Assembly: GCF_900107045.1 (NCBI RefSeq)
Contig: NZ_FNON01000011.1
Location: forward strand, 1-64,000
Reading direction: 5' to 3'
Length of the DNA stretch: 64,000 nucleotides
Source of the DNA: Amycolatopsis xylanica
Lineage (GTDB): Bacteria > Actinomycetota > Actinomycetes > Mycobacteriales > Pseudonocardiaceae
Shown here: in pieces, positions 35,601 through 43,564 of the stretch
How the letters are laid out: every line of letters starts with the position of its first letter
Numbering within the stretch: position 1 is the stretch's first letter
Made by a program: the position numbers and the translations under genes
The notes under the pieces: generated by a model
Told to the model about the DNA's origin: nothing
Database searches by the model: none
What the model saw: the letters and a program-made list of their open reading frames with translations, nothing else

Positions 35601-38600
35601 TACCAGGTCGTCGGCTCTGCGGCCGAGGTGTGGAACCCCGACGTGACGACGGGTATCAGCGCGTCGTTCGAGTTCATCCCCTTCTATCACCCCTATGTGA
35701 ACAGGTTCATCGAAGTGCTGGGTGGCTCCGGTATCCCGGGGGTGCTCAGCCGCGAGACCCAGCTCCTGCGTGCCGACAACTTCACCTCCCGATACATCCC
35801 GCCGAACGCCAACTATGTGAAGCAGCCGTATCCGATCGAAGAGGTCGACTTCACCTACGGAACCCCGTACGCGCCGTACAACTGGGAGTTGTTCTTCCAC
35901 TCGCCGTTGCTGGTGGCCGAACGGCTCTCGGTCAACCAGCGCTTCGCCGAGGCGCAGCGCTGGTTCCACCTCATCTTCGACCCGACCACCCGGCGCCCGG
36001 GCCCGGCGCCGGACCGGTTCTGGCAGACGAAGCCGTTCATCGCGCCGAACATGGACATCACCTACTACCGCGAGCGGATCGAGCAGATCCTGAAGCGGCT
36101 CGCCGAAGGGGATTCCGCCGAGGCGGGCGCCGTCGAGAACTGGCTGCGGCATCCGTTCCAGCCGGACGCGATCGCCCAGCTCCGCACCACCGCCTACCAG
36201 AAGGCCGTGGTGATGAAGTACCTCGACAACCTCATCGCCTGGGGTGATCAGCTGTTCCGGCAGGACACGCTGGAATCGATCAACGCGGCCAGCCAGCTCT
36301 ACCTGCTCGCCTCCGAACTGCTGGGCCGCAGGCCCGACGACGTGCCGGAGCGAGTGCCCGCCCCCGCCAGCTACCGCACACTGCAGGCGGCGCCCCACGC
36401 CGCCGCCGTCACCCAGGTCGAGAACCTCGTGCCCGCCGCGGACACCGTCGCACCGGCGATCGCGCCGAATGTCGGGCTGTCCTGGCTGAACTACTTCCGG
36501 ATTCCCCGCAACGAGAAGCTCGCCGGGTACTGGGACACCGTCGCCGACCGGCTGTTCAAGATCCGCCACGGGCAGAACATCGACGGGGTGGAACGCGCGC
36601 TCGCGTTGTTCGGCGTCCCGATCGACCCGAGCCTGCTCGTCCGCGCGACCGCGGCCGGGCTGGACCTCGCGGCGGTCCTCGACGACATCAGCAGTCCGCT
36701 GCCGCACTACCGGTTCGGGCCGATGGTCGCCAAGGCCAAGGAACTCGCGAACGAGGTCAAGGCGTTCGGCAGCGCTCTGCTGTCGGCACTCGAGAAACGG
36801 GACACCGAAGCACTGGGCAGGCTCCGGTCGTCACACGAGGTTTCCGTGCTCAAAGCAGCCAGGCAGGTACGCGCGCTGCAGGTGCGGGACGCCACCGAGG
36901 TGCTGGAGGGCGTCCGCAGGTCGCACGCCGTCGCGGCGGACAAGAAGCGGTACTACGGCCGCAAGAAGCGCACGAACGACCGGGAGGACGCGTTCGAGCG
37001 GCTCACCACCGAAGCGCTCGATCAGCAGGAGACGTCCAGGACGTTCAACATGATCGCCAGCGTGATCAGCGCGCTGCCCGACGTGAAGATCGGCACCGCG
37101 ACCACCATCGGCGCGACCTGGGGCAGCAGCAACATCATCGCGGGCCTGCGCGGGATCTCCGAGGCGATCGCCACCGGCGCCGCGATGAAGCACAGCAGGG
37201 CGTCGCTCTCCTCGACCCTCGGTGGTTTCGACCGCCGCTTCGAGGACTGGCGGTTCCAGGCCCGGCAGGCCGAGCTCGAGATGACCCAGCTCGACAGCCA
37301 GATCGCCGGCGCGGAGATCCGCAAGGTCGTCGCCGAGACGGAACTGGCGAACCACGACAAGCAGATCGAGAACACGAAGGAAGCCGACCGGTTCCTGCAC
37401 GAGAAGTACACGAACCAGGAGCTCTACGACTGGATGGTCGGCCAGCTCTCCACCAGTTACTTCCAGGCCTACCAGCTCGCCTACGACGTGGCGAAACGGG
37501 CCGAGCGGGCGTTCCGGCACGAGCTCGGCGCCGAGGACTCGAACTTCGTGAAGTTCGGGTACTGGGACAGCCTCCACAAAGGACTGCTCGCCGGGGAACG
37601 GCTGGCCGCGGACCTCAACCGGATGGACGCGGCGTTCCTCGAGGCCAACGCGCGAGAATTCGAGCTGTCGAAGCGGATCTCGCTGGCACAGCTGGACACC
37701 AAGGCGCTGCTCAGCCTCAAAGAGACCGGGAAGTGCTTCGTGTCGCTGCCGGAGGCACTGTTCGATCTGGACACCCCTGGCCACTACCGGCGGCGGATCA
37801 AGAGCCTCAGCATCACCGTGCCGTGTGTGGCCGGGCCCTACACCGGAGTCAACCTCACGGCGACCCTGCTGCGCAGCACCGTGCGCGTCGATCCGCGGCT
37901 GTCGAACGACCAGTACGGACGGCAGCGCGCGGATACCCGGTTCCGCGACTACACCGGGCCGATCCAGTCGATCGTGACCAGCACCGGGCAGGACGACTCC
38001 GGGCTGTTCGAGACGAACCTGCGTGACGAACGGTTCCTCCCGTTCGAAGGCGCGGGCGCGGTCAGCGAATGGCAGCTGTCACTGCCCGACGAGTTCCGCC
38101 AGTTCGACTACGACTCCATCTCCGATGTCGTCCTGCACCTGCGTTACACCGCGCGGGACGGCGGGTCAGCACTGGCCGCGCCCGCGGTCCGCGAACTGCG
38201 GAAGGCGCTGACCGGCTGGGCGCACACCACCGGCAAGGGGCTGTTCCGCGGGTTCAGCGCGCGTCGCGAGTTCTCCGATCAGTGGAACAGGTTCCTCGGC
38301 ACCGGCAAGATCACCTTCACGCTTGCCAAGAGCCGGTTCCCCTACCTGTTCCGGGACGAGAAGTTCACCCTCGACGACCCGCAGATCGTGCTGGTGCTGT
38401 CGCAGGACCTCATTCCCGACGGCACCGCGAGGTACGTGGACTGCTATTCGGCGGTCAAGGCGAAACTGACCGCGCCCGGCGTCAACCCTCCGGAAGCCGC
38501 GCTGGTCGCGGATCCCGCGCTGGCCAAGCAGCCGAGGGTGACGTTCTCGAACGTCTCGGTCGAACTCGCCGAATCGGGCCAGGAGTGGGTGGTCTCGCTG

Positions 38601-38714
38601 CCCGTGAACCAGCTCGACCCCCGGCTGCTGCGCGACGGCAAGGTCGATCCGGAGGCCGTGCTCGATCTGATGCTCATCTGCCACTACACCTTGAAGGAGC
38701 CCGCTCGACCATGA
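29652..38714 (+). CDS. TcA-like toxin-complex protein
   Basis: A 3020-aa protein, longer than classical TcA (about 2500). Residues about 15-100 are a carboxypeptidase-regulatory/CnaB-like beta domain (AGRVTHDDGTPASGVAVTVS, DTQTGPDGRYRIEF). Near 507-545 is the VRP1/SpvA-type motif with Cys cluster, WESLFGSADYCACDECRTVY followed by SQAAYLVDLLYYLKR. Residues about 1560-1730 hold the neuraminidase-like/ABC-toxin segment (LHDYYLLDVEMGP, WEWMKQYRLWEANQKVFLYP ENYF). Residues 2540-2840 are the TcA C-terminal TcB-binding region, with a long coiled coil (QIAGAEIRKVVAETELANHD) and a beta domain. TcA proteins form pentameric translocation channels capped by TcB-TcC, encoded divergently here. ATG at 29652 has AAGGAGCGTC upstream. 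No signal peptide. Its stop overlaps the first propeller gene (ATGA). Confidence 0.93.
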   Translation: MPGSTDLGQPTELIERHAAAGRVTHDDGTPASGVAVTVSARRLRSATPLGDTQTGPDGRYRIEFLAPESTVDIVVSASAGGHLAEGVALGAGPEATVDLVLPGAKRTEYETVLAAVTPLLDGATLGELGEDDVEYLARASGSGEPVIGELAAAARLSTATGLPAEPLFGLLRRGHPADLIGLGNEARTDLQSALYAAVDAKYIAQQADDAGFLAGLHHAAVKAGVNPADGAELPPIGELFTAAIEDSAAREHVYSVYLARTGDMAGFWQQLAEDPVAAPRLERLRLVFELGALTGDNMPLVRALLARFDTGELAHLRDLAKLHGEWPKLVRQAPAAFAVAAGEDDLDRYAGVLRDRVTNAYPTAYVAHQLSLTPEHVDPLSTRFLADNPEFDLVRTPVNEHSVEDPETRAELAGIQRAFKIAPRFEAMQSLRDNGFHSAHAVASIGRDAFAAQVSGTVGQDEAEAIHAKATRVHAAAVNLLADLRTAGHFDLPWLPSLDATATARIPDWESLFGSADYCACDECRTVYSQAAYLVDLLYYLKRLGAGVAPLPGGTTEGPVADTLYRRRDDLRDVELTCENTNLSLPYVDLVNEVLESAIAPDTAVPAKQRQSSGDAATLRVQPQHVNAGAYEKLRTAVYPWDLPFDLWREQTDASLAHLGVSRENLLSVLGPTPFSPDLLTNERLGLSTVAATIISGEQTAPPRTLAEHYGLAPGADPLGSLRIVRALLDSGSMRYGELTELLGTRFVNPGGVLRIKPDEASPYDTTRMTVDGLDTAALDRLHRFGRLRRVLGWSATLLDRVLFACHDHGRLDRAALRSIAAIRGLAARLDLPIEQVLTFYNPLETHRYATGDELPRYDRLFLDPKVVSLDPNPFALRPDRTELAVIGGLDAPEVAAALLGVLQVTDEDYTALTAVKPTRVLSLASLSALVRTVTLAKALSMSIPDLLRLIELYGEGGPFPDPLTGTRRHDAETELGAGAPMLPSVDQSLPSFTDGAESEPAAGAPIRPPAFLGTVGELPPTDALVGLTERFLDAVAAIQAAGFSVEDLNAVLADVVPEHGGAVPEDGLLAATLTTLRAALQAVYQQTAQTVDEKGELTRKDLALLGWDAALAQDAVATLLGTVTYRADLKALPDKVAFPPGIPVFHNVTEEQLQFTGPMNAEQYQALQRLSGDSTYLKALKTLHDAPRDFVVTRMKALRVPVYAAPLTAMPADLQLPEAFTGKIFFDISDHTLKCRGFLTAADVEALQSATKDPGFQAAVGLLQKNQEAAVAPENQFLTKADADAFFDSALSTPAARFSRVLGIVGPLLRRTLSETTVKQQLGQAAGLDPATADLLLGTWLRSASGSVVLHDFLMPKFIGSDPAVPIGRAAFGEQFGALALIHRVALLIGKLRVSAAELPFVFGHAGTAGWLDPSLLPSAPVSGASPLFGRFVRLLDLIRLRDSIPAGARALPAVFAVAATPGATTGQVVTELAERTGWNAADVAGVATQLDLVLPVRFASERNLLSLLAGIRLIQRLGVSAERVTSWLGADLTFEAAEAAWQAAKARHASEDWPAVAAPMRDRIRERQRSALVSYLVAKPLPSADGTPQWTNANGLHDYYLLDVEMGPTQQTTRIAQAIYSVQLFVQRCLLNLENQVTTTSGDLWAQWEWMKQYRLWEANQKVFLYPENYFEPDLRKGKSPFFRELEGELMQQEVTDETGDTSVRNYLEKLDGVDRLLPCGQAGSYLFARTESAPYTYYFRERSEGQWRPWERIDLDLDGNTPAPAMFQGRLYLFWISFTKAADSVPIVPNSSSPIPGPAEYWKLQLNWTQYFNGRWQPKKIASKTLQTNYVQYIPAKSTGFDPRATAPYRFQANIYQGTLRLECVYNDPVTDTPSRVPGWVVGRFDLSLRTGSVTVTPFRWTADLGGLFRYTPGVLAPPDTHTENNEFVANAVTSKLSRPLRPLMPEFETDPLWIDVLASTHLNEPYRLFNEFFTDDQRSYQVVGSAAEVWNPDVTTGISASFEFIPFYHPYVNRFIEVLGGSGIPGVLSRETQLLRADNFTSRYIPPNANYVKQPYPIEEVDFTYGTPYAPYNWELFFHSPLLVAERLSVNQRFAEAQRWFHLIFDPTTRRPGPAPDRFWQTKPFIAPNMDITYYRERIEQILKRLAEGDSAEAGAVENWLRHPFQPDAIAQLRTTAYQKAVVMKYLDNLIAWGDQLFRQDTLESINAASQLYLLASELLGRRPDDVPERVPAPASYRTLQAAPHAAAVTQVENLVPAADTVAPAIAPNVGLSWLNYFRIPRNEKLAGYWDTVADRLFKIRHGQNIDGVERALALFGVPIDPSLLVRATAAGLDLAAVLDDISSPLPHYRFGPMVAKAKELANEVKAFGSALLSALEKRDTEALGRLRSSHEVSVLKAARQVRALQVRDATEVLEGVRRSHAVAADKKRYYGRKKRTNDREDAFERLTTEALDQQETSRTFNMIASVISALPDVKIGTATTIGATWGSSNIIAGLRGISEAIATGAAMKHSRASLSSTLGGFDRRFEDWRFQARQAELEMTQLDSQIAGAEIRKVVAETELANHDKQIENTKEADRFLHEKYTNQELYDWMVGQLSTSYFQAYQLAYDVAKRAERAFRHELGAEDSNFVKFGYWDSLHKGLLAGERLAADLNRMDAAFLEANAREFELSKRISLAQLDTKALLSLKETGKCFVSLPEALFDLDTPGHYRRRIKSLSITVPCVAGPYTGVNLTATLLRSTVRVDPRLSNDQYGRQRADTRFRDYTGPIQSIVTSTGQDDSGLFETNLRDERFLPFEGAGAVSEWQLSLPDEFRQFDYDSISDVVLHLRYTARDGGSALAAPAVRELRKALTGWAHTTGKGLFRGFSARREFSDQWNRFLGTGKITFTLAKSRFPYLFRDEKFTLDDPQIVLVLSQDLIPDGTARYVDCYSAVKAKLTAPGVNPPEAALVADPALAKQPRVTFSNVSVELAESGQEWVVSLPVNQLDPRLLRDGKVDPEAVLDLMLICHYTLKEPARP

Positions 38715-39937
38715 CGTTTCCGATGAGAGCGGCACTCGGCGCGGCCGACCGGCCCGCGGCACCGGCAGCGGCGGCGGCCGGCGTCGGCGGCTGGACACCC
38801 GCGGCGGGAAAGCTGCCGGCGCCCGCGTACTGGGGTCAGCCCGACGGCGCCGCCGTGCTGCTGGACAAAGTGGACGACAAGCGGTATCTGCTGCTCGCGG
38901 GCGGTGAGAACGGCAAGCGCGACGCGCTCGGCAACTCGACGCTCTACGATGTCGACGCCGGGACCTGCACGCCGACAAGTCCACTGTGGACCGCGCGGCG
39001 GCTGCACACGATCACCAAGCTCGACAGCGGCAAGGTGCTGGTGACCGGCGGGATCGCCGGCCCGCTCTCGCTGCCCGCCACGCCGATCACGTCGGCCGAG
39101 ATCTACGACCCGGTGGCGCGCAAGTGGACGCCGGTCGCGTCGATGAACGAAGCCCGGTATTCCCACTCCGCCACCAAGCTGCCCGACGGCAGGGTGCTGG
39201 TCGCGGGCGGGTGCGCGCTCCGCTCACCGCAGACGCACCGCGCGCTGCGCACGGCCGAGATCTACGACCCGGGCACCGACCAATGGACGCCGACCAAAGA
39301 CCCGATGATCGACGCCCGGTTCGGGCACCCGGCGGTGCTGCTGACCAAGAACAACAAGGTGCTGCTGGCGGGCGGCATCGTGTCCGCCGGGATCGGCCAG
39401 TACGCGCCACTCGGGTACTGCGAGCTGTTCGACGTCGCCACCGGCACCTGGGCGCCCACCGGCAGTCTCGCCTCGCCGCGCAAGGGCCACCAGGCCACCC
39501 AGCTCAAGGACGGCACGGTGCTGGTCAGCGGCGGCGACATCGCCACGACGATGTCCGGCTGGAGCTTCTACCCGTACAGCCAGCAGTCCTGCGAGCGCTA
39601 CCACCCCGACACGGGGGCCTGGGCGCCGGACACCGACATGCCCTGGGGACGCAGTCATCACCGTGCGGTCTGCCTCGAGTCCGGCAAGGTCCTCGTGATC
39701 GGCGGCACCGACGACGGCACGTTCGACGCGGGCTTCCCCAACGCGACCCTGTACGACCCCGCCGCCAAGACCTGGACCGACACCGCCGGGATGACCGTCG
39801 GCCGCTGGGTGCCCGCCGCGGCAGTGCTGCCCGGTGACAAGGTCGCGGTCGCCGGCGGGATCGTCCGCTCCGGCGCGTCGGCGCCGACCATCGGCGAAGA
39901 CCTGCTCACCGACACCGTGGAGGTCTTCACCCCATGA
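38711..39937 (+). CDS. Seven-blade Kelch/galactose-oxidase-like propeller protein 1
   Basis: A 408-aa protein. Seven blade motifs of the form [GKR]-x-[VL]-L-[VLA]-x-GG can be read: RYLLLAGG, GKVLVTGG, GRVLVAGG, NKVLLAGG, GTVLVSGG, GKVLVIGG and DKVAVAGG. Between them come the matching SAEIYDPVARKWTPVASM-type strands. This predicts one closed seven-bladed beta-propeller. The N-terminus has a short Ala-rich lead (about 28 residues) absent from its paralogs, and no signal peptide. The ATG at 38711 overlaps the TcA stop, so it is made together with TcA. Propellers usually bind proteins or glycans; the partner is unknown. Catalytic residues of galactose oxidase are not evident. Confidence 0.88.
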   Translation: MTFPMRAALGAADRPAAPAAAAAGVGGWTPAAGKLPAPAYWGQPDGAAVLLDKVDDKRYLLLAGGENGKRDALGNSTLYDVDAGTCTPTSPLWTARRLHTITKLDSGKVLVTGGIAGPLSLPATPITSAEIYDPVARKWTPVASMNEARYSHSATKLPDGRVLVAGGCALRSPQTHRALRTAEIYDPGTDQWTPTKDPMIDARFGHPAVLLTKNNKVLLAGGIVSAGIGQYAPLGYCELFDVATGTWAPTGSLASPRKGHQATQLKDGTVLVSGGDIATTMSGWSFYPYSQQSCERYHPDTGAWAPDTDMPWGRSHHRAVCLESGKVLVIGGTDDGTFDAGFPNATLYDPAAKTWTDTAGMTVGRWVPAAAVLPGDKVAVAGGIVRSGASAPTIGEDLLTDTVEVFTP

Positions 39938-41103
39938 CCGAGGCGACGGCGGTGGCGACCGGCGACTGGACCGAAGCGGGCAGACTGCCGCTGGCGGGCG
40001 AATGGCAGGCGGTCGCGGAGAACGCGGTGCTGCTCGCCGACGGCCGGGTGCTGATCGCGGGTGGCGAAGACACCCATCTCGCGACCTTCCGGCAATGCAC
40101 GGTCTTCGAGCCCGCGACCGGAAAGTGGAGCCAGACCGGAGAACTGGGCATCGCGCGCGGGTGCCACAGCACCACCCGGCTCGCCGACGGCAGCGTGCTC
40201 GCCGCCGGTGGGACCTCAGGCAGCGCGCCCTTCCCGTCGCAGGGCAGCGACACCGCGGAACGGTACGACCCCGTGGCGGGCACCTGGGCACCGGCGGGCA
40301 CCATGACCGCGGGCCGCTGGAGCCATTCGGCGACCCTGCTCGGCGACGGCCGGGTGCTGGTCGCCGGCGGGCAAGGCGTGCGCTCACCGGGCAACGGCAC
40401 GACGCTGTCCTCGGCCGAGATCTACGACCCGGTGGCCAAGACGTGGACCGCCACCGGCCCGATGACCGACCGGCGCTCCGGGCATCAGGCCGTGCTGCTG
40501 CCGGATGGGCGGGTGCTGGTGATCGGCGGCATCGCGACCACCGGCGGCGGCGAGTACACCGGGCTGGCGTTCTGCGAGCTGTTCGACCCGGCCACCGGCG
40601 CCTGGACGCCGACCGGCACGCTGGCGCGGCCGAGGTGGAACAACACCGCGACCGTGCTGACCGACGGCACGGTGCTGGTCACCGGCGGCGGCTGGCCGGG
40701 CATGGTGAACGACTGGGTATTCAACTCCGGCGCCGACTGGACGACCGAGCGCTACGACCCGGCCTCCGGGCAGTGGACGGCGGACGCCGACCTGTCCAGC
40801 GCGCGCACCTGGCATCAGGCGGTACTGCTGCGCTCGGGCAAGGTGCTCGTGTTCGGCGGCGCGAACGCGCCGAGCCTGACCGCCGGGTTCCGCAGCGCCG
40901 AGATCTACGACCCGCTCACCCGATCCTGGACCGCGGCGGCGGGCCTGCGCACCGGGCGCTGGGCGGCCGTTGCCGTCCTGCTCGCCGACGGCCGGGTGCT
41001 CACCGCGGGCGGCGTCGAGTACGTGGACCGAGGCAACACGATCTACCAGGACACCCTGACCACGACCACGGAGATCTTCACCCCGCCGGAGGACGGCAGA
41101 TGA
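39934..41103 (+). CDS. Seven-blade Kelch-like propeller protein 2
   Basis: A 389-aa paralog of the preceding gene, with seven blade motifs (GRVLIAGG, GSVLAAGG, GRVLVAGG, GRVLVIGG, GTVLVTGG, GKVLVFGG, GRVLTAGG). It shares landmarks such as VRSPGNGTTLSSAEIYDP after blade 3 and LAFCELFDPATGAWTPTGTL after blade 4. The ATG overlaps the previous stop (ATGA). The ribosome site GGAGGTC lies in the codons for the Glu-Val of the upstream protein's C-terminal EVFTP. No signal peptide or transmembrane segment. Confidence 0.88.
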   Translation: MTEATAVATGDWTEAGRLPLAGEWQAVAENAVLLADGRVLIAGGEDTHLATFRQCTVFEPATGKWSQTGELGIARGCHSTTRLADGSVLAAGGTSGSAPFPSQGSDTAERYDPVAGTWAPAGTMTAGRWSHSATLLGDGRVLVAGGQGVRSPGNGTTLSSAEIYDPVAKTWTATGPMTDRRSGHQAVLLPDGRVLVIGGIATTGGGEYTGLAFCELFDPATGAWTPTGTLARPRWNNTATVLTDGTVLVTGGGWPGMVNDWVFNSGADWTTERYDPASGQWTADADLSSARTWHQAVLLRSGKVLVFGGANAPSLTAGFRSAEIYDPLTRSWTAAAGLRTGRWAAVAVLLADGRVLTAGGVEYVDRGNTIYQDTLTTTTEIFTPPEDGR

Positions 41104-42221
41104 CCGGTGCCTGGACGGTGGCGGGCGAAGTGCCAGCCGCCAATCGCGGCCTGCACCAGAAGGACGCCATGGTGCGGCTGGACAGCGGCCGGGTGCTGCT
41201 CGCCGGTGGCACCGATCTCGACTGGGGCGCGATCGCCGCCACCGCGGAGTTCAACCCGGTGACCGGCGCCTGGGAGACGCGCGGTGCGCTGAACACCGGC
41301 CGACGGCTGCACTCGCTGACCTTGCTGCGCGACGGGCAGGTGCTCGCGGCGGGCGGGATCTTCGGCCCGTGGCGGTACCCGACCCCGCCGACCGCCACGG
41401 CCGAGCTGTACGACCCCGGGTCGGGCACCTGGACGCCGACCACGCCGATGCGGGAAGCGCGCGCCGTACACACGGCCACCCTGCTGCCCGACGGCCGGGT
41501 GCTGGTCGCGGGCGGGGAGTGCCTGCGGTCGCCGGACACGAACGGGGCGTTGCGCACGGCGGAGATCTACGACCCCGAAGCCAAGACGTGGACACCGGCC
41601 ACCCCGATGACCGATGCCCGGCTGGGCGCGGAAGCCGCGCCGCTGCCCGACGGCCGAGTGCTCGTCGTGGGCGGAAACCTGAACATCGGTGGCGGGTACA
41701 CCTGTCTCGCCTTCTGCGAGATCTTCGACCCGCGCGGCGGCGGGACCTGGACACCGACCGGGACGATGACCACCCCGCGCGCGATCCATCAGCTGACGCC
41801 GCTGCCGGACGGGAGTGTGCTCGCCACCGGCGGCTACTGCGAAGGTGTGATGCTCGGGCCGGTGTTCGACGGCCACAGCCTGGCCAGTGCCGAGCGCTAC
41901 TACCCGGAGACCGGCCGCTGGGCCCCCGCGGAGAGCATGCCGTTCGGCCGTGGCAGGCACAAAGCGGTGCCGCTGCCCGACGGCCGGGTGCTCGTCACCG
42001 GCGGCACCGACGAGGCGACCCAGGCGAGCGGCTACGCGAGCACGATCATCTACGACCCGCTCGCCAGGGTCTGGACCGGCGCGGGCGGCCTGGCGGACGG
42101 GCGAGCGTCCTTCGCCGCCGTGGCACTGGCCGACGGCCGCGTGCTCGTCGGCGGCGGGTATTCCCTCATCACGCAGACCAGGTCCGTCCTGGCCACCGTC
42201 TCGGAGGTCTTCACCCCGTGA
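41100..42221 (+). CDS. Seven-blade Kelch-like propeller protein 3
   Basis: A 373-aa paralog with seven blade motifs (GRVLLAGG, GQVLAAGG, GRVLVAGG, GRVLVVGG, GSVLATGG, GRVLVTGG, GRVLVGGG). It keeps the family landmarks CLRSPDTNGALRTAEIYDP and LAFCEIFDP, plus a loop VMLGPVFDGHSLASAERY between blades 5 and 6 that it shares closely with protein 4. The ATG overlaps the previous stop, with GGAGGACGGCAG as ribosome site. It ends with SEVFTP. Confidence 0.88.
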   Translation: MTGAWTVAGEVPAANRGLHQKDAMVRLDSGRVLLAGGTDLDWGAIAATAEFNPVTGAWETRGALNTGRRLHSLTLLRDGQVLAAGGIFGPWRYPTPPTATAELYDPGSGTWTPTTPMREARAVHTATLLPDGRVLVAGGECLRSPDTNGALRTAEIYDPEAKTWTPATPMTDARLGAEAAPLPDGRVLVVGGNLNIGGGYTCLAFCEIFDPRGGGTWTPTGTMTTPRAIHQLTPLPDGSVLATGGYCEGVMLGPVFDGHSLASAERYYPETGRWAPAESMPFGRGRHKAVPLPDGRVLVTGGTDEATQASGYASTIIYDPLARVWTGAGGLADGRASFAAVALADGRVLVGGGYSLITQTRSVLATVSEVFTP

Positions 42222-43348
42222 ACAGCTGGTCCCCAGCCAAGAATCTGCCGACCGCGGTGTGCTGGACCGCCGTGCACGAAGGCGTGGTCGCGCTGGCCGA
42301 CGGCCGGGCACTGGCGGCAGGCGGCTCGAACGGCACGCTGAGCCCGGTGGCCGACGTGGCGGTGTTCGATCCGGACCTGCTCACCTGGACGGCCTGCCCG
42401 CCGATGCCGTCACCCCGGCATTTGCACTCGATCACCCGGCTCGCCGACGGCCGGGTCCTCCTGGCGGGCGGTACCGACCGCCGGTTCGCCTTGCCGAACG
42501 CCGCGCTGCGGAGCGCGCTGATCTTCGACCCGGAGCACCTCACCTGGACGCCGACCGGTGACTTGACCGAACCGCGGTGCATCCACTCGGCGACTCTGCT
42601 GGCCGACGGCCGGGTGCTGGTAGCAGGCGGCGCGACCGACCGCTCGTCCCAGTCGAACGCCTCCTCGGCCACCGCGGAGATCTACGACCCCGGCAGTGGC
42701 AAGTGGACGGTCACCGGCTCGATGACCGACGCCCGCGTCGACCACACGTCGACCCTCCTGCCGGACGGACGGGTGCTGGTCGCGGGCGGCGACCTCTACA
42801 CCGGCCGCGCCTCGGGCGTCAGCCTCGCGCTGTGCGAGCTGTACGACCCGCGCTCCGGGACATGGACCCCCGCGGGCACGATGCGCGACCAGCGATCGGC
42901 CCACCAAGCGACCGTGGTGGCCGGCGGGGGCGTGCTGGTGACCGGTGGCGGCAGCCCGTCCAGCATCACCGGGCCCGTGTTCGACGGGCACAGCCTCCGC
43001 ACCGCCGAACGCTACGACCTGACCGCCGGGACGTGGAGCCAGGCGCCGGACCTGCCGTGGGGCCGAGGCGGGCACCGGCAAGTGCTGCTGCCCAACGGAA
43101 AGGTGCTCATCGCAGGCGGCTTCGACGCGGCCGATTTCGTGCTCGGCCAGCTGAGCGCGTTCGTCTACGACCCGCTCGGTCGCGTGTGGACGGACACCGG
43201 CGGCATGCGGACGGGCCGGGCCTGGTTCGGCGCGGCCTTGCTCACCAACGGCCAGGTGGTGGTCGCGGGCGGCATGACGGCGTCGGGCACCCTCGCGGCG
43301 CCTGCCGCCGACAACCTGGTCACCGCGGAATCCGAAGTCTTCGCGTGA
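42218..43348 (+). CDS. Seven-blade Kelch-like propeller protein 4
   Basis: A 376-aa paralog with seven blade motifs (GRALAAGG, GRVLLAGG, GRVLVAGG, GRVLVAGG, GGVLVTGG, GKVLIAGG, GQVVVAGG). The GTG start overlaps the previous stop (GTGA), and its ribosome site GGAGGTC lies in the upstream SEVFTP codons. The loop GPVFDGHSLRTAERYD resembles protein 3, so these two are likely the youngest duplicates. Last gene of the TcA operon; a hairpin follows at 43384. Confidence 0.88.
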   Translation: MNSWSPAKNLPTAVCWTAVHEGVVALADGRALAAGGSNGTLSPVADVAVFDPDLLTWTACPPMPSPRHLHSITRLADGRVLLAGGTDRRFALPNAALRSALIFDPEHLTWTPTGDLTEPRCIHSATLLADGRVLVAGGATDRSSQSNASSATAEIYDPGSGKWTVTGSMTDARVDHTSTLLPDGRVLVAGGDLYTGRASGVSLALCELYDPRSGTWTPAGTMRDQRSAHQATVVAGGGVLVTGGGSPSSITGPVFDGHSLRTAERYDLTAGTWSQAPDLPWGRGGHRQVLLPNGKVLIAGGFDAADFVLGQLSAFVYDPLGRVWTDTGGMRTGRAWFGAALLTNGQVVVAGGMTASGTLAAPAADNLVTAESEVFA

Positions 43349-43383
43349 CCCCCAAGTGGGCTCCAGCGTCAAGCGGCGTGACC

Positions 43384-43418
43384 CAGCAGGGCCCCGAGCA
43401 GTTGCTCAGGCCCTGCTG
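43384..43418 (+). terminator. Hairpin terminator after the propeller operon
   Basis: A perfect 10-bp stem (43384-43393 with 43409-43418) encloses an inner GAGC/GCTC pair, 36 bases after the stop of propeller gene 4. There is no U-tract. It may also serve the convergent DUF5709 gene. The rest of 43349-43564 shows no convincing gene. Confidence 0.65.
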
Positions 43419-43564
43419 AAGCTCAGCGCCGTCGCATCACAATCCGCGCCACCTCGACGACGGTGGGATATCCGGATTTCTCCGCCGCCATCTGCTGGAG
43501 TTCATCGCGTCTTCTTGTCATTCGCCGCGAATACCCGCGCCCGTCCGGCGGAAACAACGCACGG

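Noticed and set aside
32490..36707. A 1405-codon open frame antisense to the TcA-like gene, and similar long antisense frames at 1201-2643, 6712-8361 and 52805-54559
   Set aside because: These are expected by-products of very high GC at third codon positions. They read as low-complexity Arg/Glu/Val/Gly sequence without domains, while the opposite strand encodes clear families.
38711..43348. Short repeated DNA words (for example GACGGCCGGGTGCTGG) recurring through the propeller genes, considered as a repeat array or CRISPR
   Set aside because: They are in-frame codons of the conserved blade strand, irregularly spaced and within coding sequence; no spacers or cas genes.
43423..43521. A 32-codon minus-strand frame (MTRRRDELQQMAAEKSGYPT...) downstream of the DUF5709-like gene
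   Set aside because: It has plausible helical content and is co-directional with its neighbour, but no ribosome site and no recognisable family, and it ends at a hairpin. Too weak to call a gene.
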